Source: Bradyrhizobium archetypum (lineage in GTDB: Bacteria; Pseudomonadota; Alphaproteobacteria; Rhizobiales; Xanthobacteraceae). From it: a stretch of DNA of 64,000 nt. The notes below the pieces were generated by a model that was not told where the DNA came from, made no database searches, and saw only the letters and a program-made list of their open reading frames with translations. Location of the stretch: the NCBI RefSeq assembly GCF_013114835.1, contig NZ_JAAVLW010000002.1, positions 806,001-870,000 of the forward strand, written 5' to 3'. The number at the start of each line of letters is the position of its first letter. Within the stretch, counting starts at the first letter, position 1. This document shows, in pieces, positions 61,943 to 64,000 of the stretch. Both the position numbers and the translations under genes were made by a program.

Positions 61943-61986
61943 GCCAGCCCACGCGCCATTTGCTTCGCTAATGGCCGTGGGCTGGC
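61943..61986 (+). other. Strong 17-bp hairpin after the His-rich gene
   Basis: Outer arms GCCAGCCCACG/CGTGGGCTGGC (61943-61953 with 61976-61986) and inner GCCATT/AATGGC, with one bulged base and a 9-base loop. Followed at a distance by CAACTTTTCG, so it may be a terminator. Confidence 0.5.
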
Positions 61987-62092
61987 GCATGCTCAACTTT
62001 TCGAGAGCGACGGCAGTTGATAACCGAGTTGCGAATTCCATTCCGCCGCGAGGCGGTCTAAGAGACGGCGGACGGGCAGGGGATGAGTTCGC

Positions 62093-62515
62093 TTGGGGCG
62101 TTTGGTCAAAATTACGGCGACGGTGTTGCTGCCGATCATGCTTTCGGCATGTGCTGCCAGCGATGACACCAAGCCGATCACCTTTACCGAGGATCGCGGC
62201 GTCTCCACCCAACCCTTCCCAAAAAATTATCGCGCCGAAGTACTGGCGTTTCTGAAGACCTATCTCAACGATCCGGTCGGCGTGCGCGACGCCGGGATGG
62301 CCGAGCCGGTCGAGCGCGTGATCGGCGGACGGCTGCGCTATGTCGCCTGTCTCCGGTTCTCGCCGCGCGAATCCGACGGCAGTTATCGCGCGCCGCGCGA
62401 ACATGCTATCCTCTTTGTCGACGGCCGGCTCGATCGCATCCTCGAAAATGCTGTCGAGCCCTGCGCCGGGCTGGCCTACGCGCCATTTCCGGATCTGGAG
62501 AAAATGACCCGTTAG
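62093..62515 (+). CDS. Small lipoprotein, unknown
   Basis: 140 aa from TTG 62093 (or TTG 62102). Signal with lipobox LSAC near residue 19, then KNYRAEVLAFLKTYLNDPVGVRDAGMAEP and C-terminal LENAVEPCAGLAYAPFPDLE. Membrane-anchored; no known function. RBS uncertain. Confidence 0.7.
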   Translation: MGRLVKITATVLLPIMLSACAASDDTKPITFTEDRGVSTQPFPKNYRAEVLAFLKTYLNDPVGVRDAGMAEPVERVIGGRLRYVACLRFSPRESDGSYRAPREHAILFVDGRLDRILENAVEPCAGLAYAPFPDLEKMTR

Positions 62516-62614
62516 GTCTTACGCGTGTTGCCGTAAGACGGAGAATGACTGGGTCGGCCAGCTTGGGTGTTGGACGAATTTTCCACACGAGAGTGTGATC
62601 GCCTCCACCCATCT

Positions 62615-62694
62615 ATCGTATGCGATTAAGTCGTAAGCATTGACATCCCGGCCGATGAGCCATTTAAATCGTATACGATCTTATCGTATAGGAT
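62615..62694. promoter_or_regulatory. Three copies of an ATCGTATnnGAT operator
   Basis: Copies: ATCGTATGCGAT at 62615-62626, ATCGTATACGAT (a perfect palindrome) at 62668-62679, ATCGTATAGGAT at 62683-62694. They lie 18 to 98 bases upstream of the epoxide-hydrolase-like gene start. The form resembles GntR/FadR-type binding sites; the regulator is not in the window. Confidence 0.65.
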
Positions 62695-62712
62695 AAACTC
62701 GGAGTGAGATCC

Positions 62713-63756
62713 ATGTCCCCGCACATCAATCCCGACCGGCGCCGCTTGCTCGCCGCCGCAGCCCTGGCGGCCATACCATTCGCCACGAGCGGCGCTGTCC
62801 TTGCGCAGTCCGGCGACGCGAAGCCCGCGGCGGGTGCGATCAGGCCGGGGACTCACACCTCGTTTGCCGCGCTGAAACAGATCGAGGCCGGCGTTCTCAG
62901 CGTCGGTTACGCCGAAGCCGGATCCGCCGACGGTCCCTCCGTGATTCTCCTGCACGGCTGGCCCTATGACATCTACGCCTTCGTCGACGTGGTGCCGCTG
63001 CTGGCATCGGCCGGCTTCCGGGTGATCACACCCTGGCTGCGCGGCTATGGCACGACGCGCTTCCTTTCGGCGGACACGCCGCGAAACGGCCAGCAGGGCG
63101 CGCTTGCCACCGATGTCATCGCCCTGATGGATGCGCTGAAGATCGACAAGGCGATCGTGGCCGGTTTCGACTGGGGGGCGCGGACCGCCGACATCGTCGC
63201 AGCGATCTGGCCGGAGCGCGTCAAGGCGCTGGTCTCGGTCAGCGGTTATCTGATCGGCAGCCAGCAAGCCAACGCGAAGCCGTTGCCGCCATCGGCCGAG
63301 CTGCAATGGTGGTACCAGTACTATTTCGCGACCGAGCGGGGCCGTCTGGGCTACGAGAAGTACCGGCGCGAATTTTCAAAGCTGATCTGGCAGCTCGCCT
63401 CGCCGAAGTGGAATTTCGATGACGCCACCTTCGAGCGCAGCGCGGCTTCCTTCGACAACCCGGACCATGTCGCCATCGTTATCCACAACTATCGCTGGCG
63501 GCTTGGCCTCGCGCCGGGTGAGGCAAAGTATGACGAGCTGGAAAAGCGGCTCGCCCAGTTTCCTGTCATCACGGTCCCGGCGATCACCCTGGAAGGCGAC
63601 GCCAACGGCGCGCCGCATCCGGACCCCGAGGTCTATGCCAAGAAGTTTTCCGGCAAATATGCCCACCGCCTCATCGCCGGCGGGATTGGACACAACCTGC
63701 CGCAGGAAGCGCCGCAGGCCTTTGCCGGCGCCGTCATCGACGTGGCGCGCTTTTGA
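62713..63756 (+). CDS. Tat-exported epoxide hydrolase-like alpha/beta hydrolase
   Basis: 347 aa. Tat motif DRRRLLAAAAL at the N-terminus, so exported folded. Oxyanion LLHGWPYDIYAF, nucleophile Asp in GFDWGAR (Asp, not Ser, as in epoxide hydrolases and haloalkane dehalogenases), catalytic His in GIGHNLPQEAP. Start ATG 62713 after GGAG. Control by the upstream triple operator is likely. Substrate unknown. Confidence 0.88.
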   Translation: MSPHINPDRRRLLAAAALAAIPFATSGAVLAQSGDAKPAAGAIRPGTHTSFAALKQIEAGVLSVGYAEAGSADGPSVILLHGWPYDIYAFVDVVPLLASAGFRVITPWLRGYGTTRFLSADTPRNGQQGALATDVIALMDALKIDKAIVAGFDWGARTADIVAAIWPERVKALVSVSGYLIGSQQANAKPLPPSAELQWWYQYYFATERGRLGYEKYRREFSKLIWQLASPKWNFDDATFERSAASFDNPDHVAIVIHNYRWRLGLAPGEAKYDELEKRLAQFPVITVPAITLEGDANGAPHPDPEVYAKKFSGKYAHRLIAGGIGHNLPQEAPQAFAGAVIDVARF

Positions 63757-63767
63757 GCGCGAGTCTT

Positions 63768-63806
63768 CGCCGGCGGGCGGTGCCGCCCGCCGGCGGCGGC
63801 TTTTTC
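63768..63806 (+). terminator. Intrinsic terminator after the epoxide-hydrolase-like gene
   Basis: 12-13-bp perfect GC stem (63768-63780 with 63783-63795), then GCGGCTTTTTCG. 11 bases after the stop. Confidence 0.8.
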
Positions 63807-64000
63807 GTGCTGTTCCCGGGACGGAACTGTGAATGAAATCAGATCACTTTTCGGCGAGGCTTGAACCTCGCCTTAACCGGCGCGGACATCCGCAAAGCGG
63901 TGGACCGCGCGATTTAACCGTCGAAAAAACCTTATATGCGAGGAACTGGAACGCTTTGTTGCCCTGCCGTCACGGCGGGCGCGCCGTCGGGTCGCAGGCA
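63807..64000. other. Right-edge intergenic DNA
   Basis: No convincing gene in the visible part. A GGCGAGG-n6-CCTCGCC stem is at about 63854-63873. It may be the leader of a gene beyond the window. Confidence 0.4.

Noticed and set aside
61889..62404. 171-codon minus-strand frame
   Set aside because: Overlaps the lipoprotein gene and a hairpin; no start signal or recognisable motif.
1..64000. CRISPR array, phage, integron or restriction system
   Set aside because: No regular spaced direct repeats, no integrase or transposase motif, no methylase or nuclease motif was found.

Overview
The window is about 64 kb of high-GC chromosomal DNA from an alphaproteobacterium, almost certainly Bradyrhizobium or a very close relative. 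The best single marker is a ROSE-type RNA thermometer directly upstream of an Hsp20 gene. The gene families (DUF2336, DUF3126, PAS_5, BTLCP, CHASE2 cyclase) and several families of long palindromic intergenic repeats agree with this. There is no rRNA, phage, integrase, transposase, CRISPR array or restriction system, so this reads as ordinary core or soft-core chromosome with some local decay.

Layout. 1-12 kb: eight minus-strand genes facing a divergent solute-binding protein. They make up a peptide/amide uptake and hydrolysis locus: Dpp-type ABC transporter (two permeases, one fused double ATPase), an M81/MlrC-like peptidase, two M20 amidohydrolases, an amidase and a partial crotonase. 12-16 kb: a 48-aa small protein, a collapsed alpha/beta-hydrolase pseudogene, a PlsC acyltransferase, an ArsR-SRPBCC(frameshifted)-MAPEG-TMEM175-like cluster, and tRNA-Leu(UAA). 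16-30 kb: an FAD monooxygenase with a zinc-finger partner, hydrolases, a decayed membrane-protein gene, cysE, gamma-carbonic anhydrase, several small proteins, a probable small RNA, and the ROSE-hsp20 unit. 30-34 kb: a double-PilZ protein and a polar amino-acid ABC operon. 34-42 kb: PAS protein, rhomboid, CBS protein, patatin, nitroreductase, thrS. 42-51 kb: MFS and APC transporters with unknowns, then yidD, sufU-like, folE, hisI. 51-59 kb: a lytic transglycosylase, DUF2336, an Hpt plus receiver pair, NAD kinase, and a CHASE2 adenylate cyclase paired with a FecR-like protein. 59-64 kb: S10 carboxypeptidase, TPR protein, small exported proteins, and a Tat-exported epoxide-hydrolase-like enzyme behind three copies of a palindromic operator.

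I did not find a clear new multi-gene system. The most interesting items are the MlrC/M20/amidase transporter locus, the candidate minus-strand sRNA near 25.9-26.1 kb, the three-copy ATCGTATnnGAT operator near 62.6 kb, and three genes decayed by internal deletion or frameshift. Several starts were set by ribosome-binding sites rather than by the longest ORF (thrS, rhomboid, patatin, plsC, the ClpP-like protein, the HSL-type esterase).
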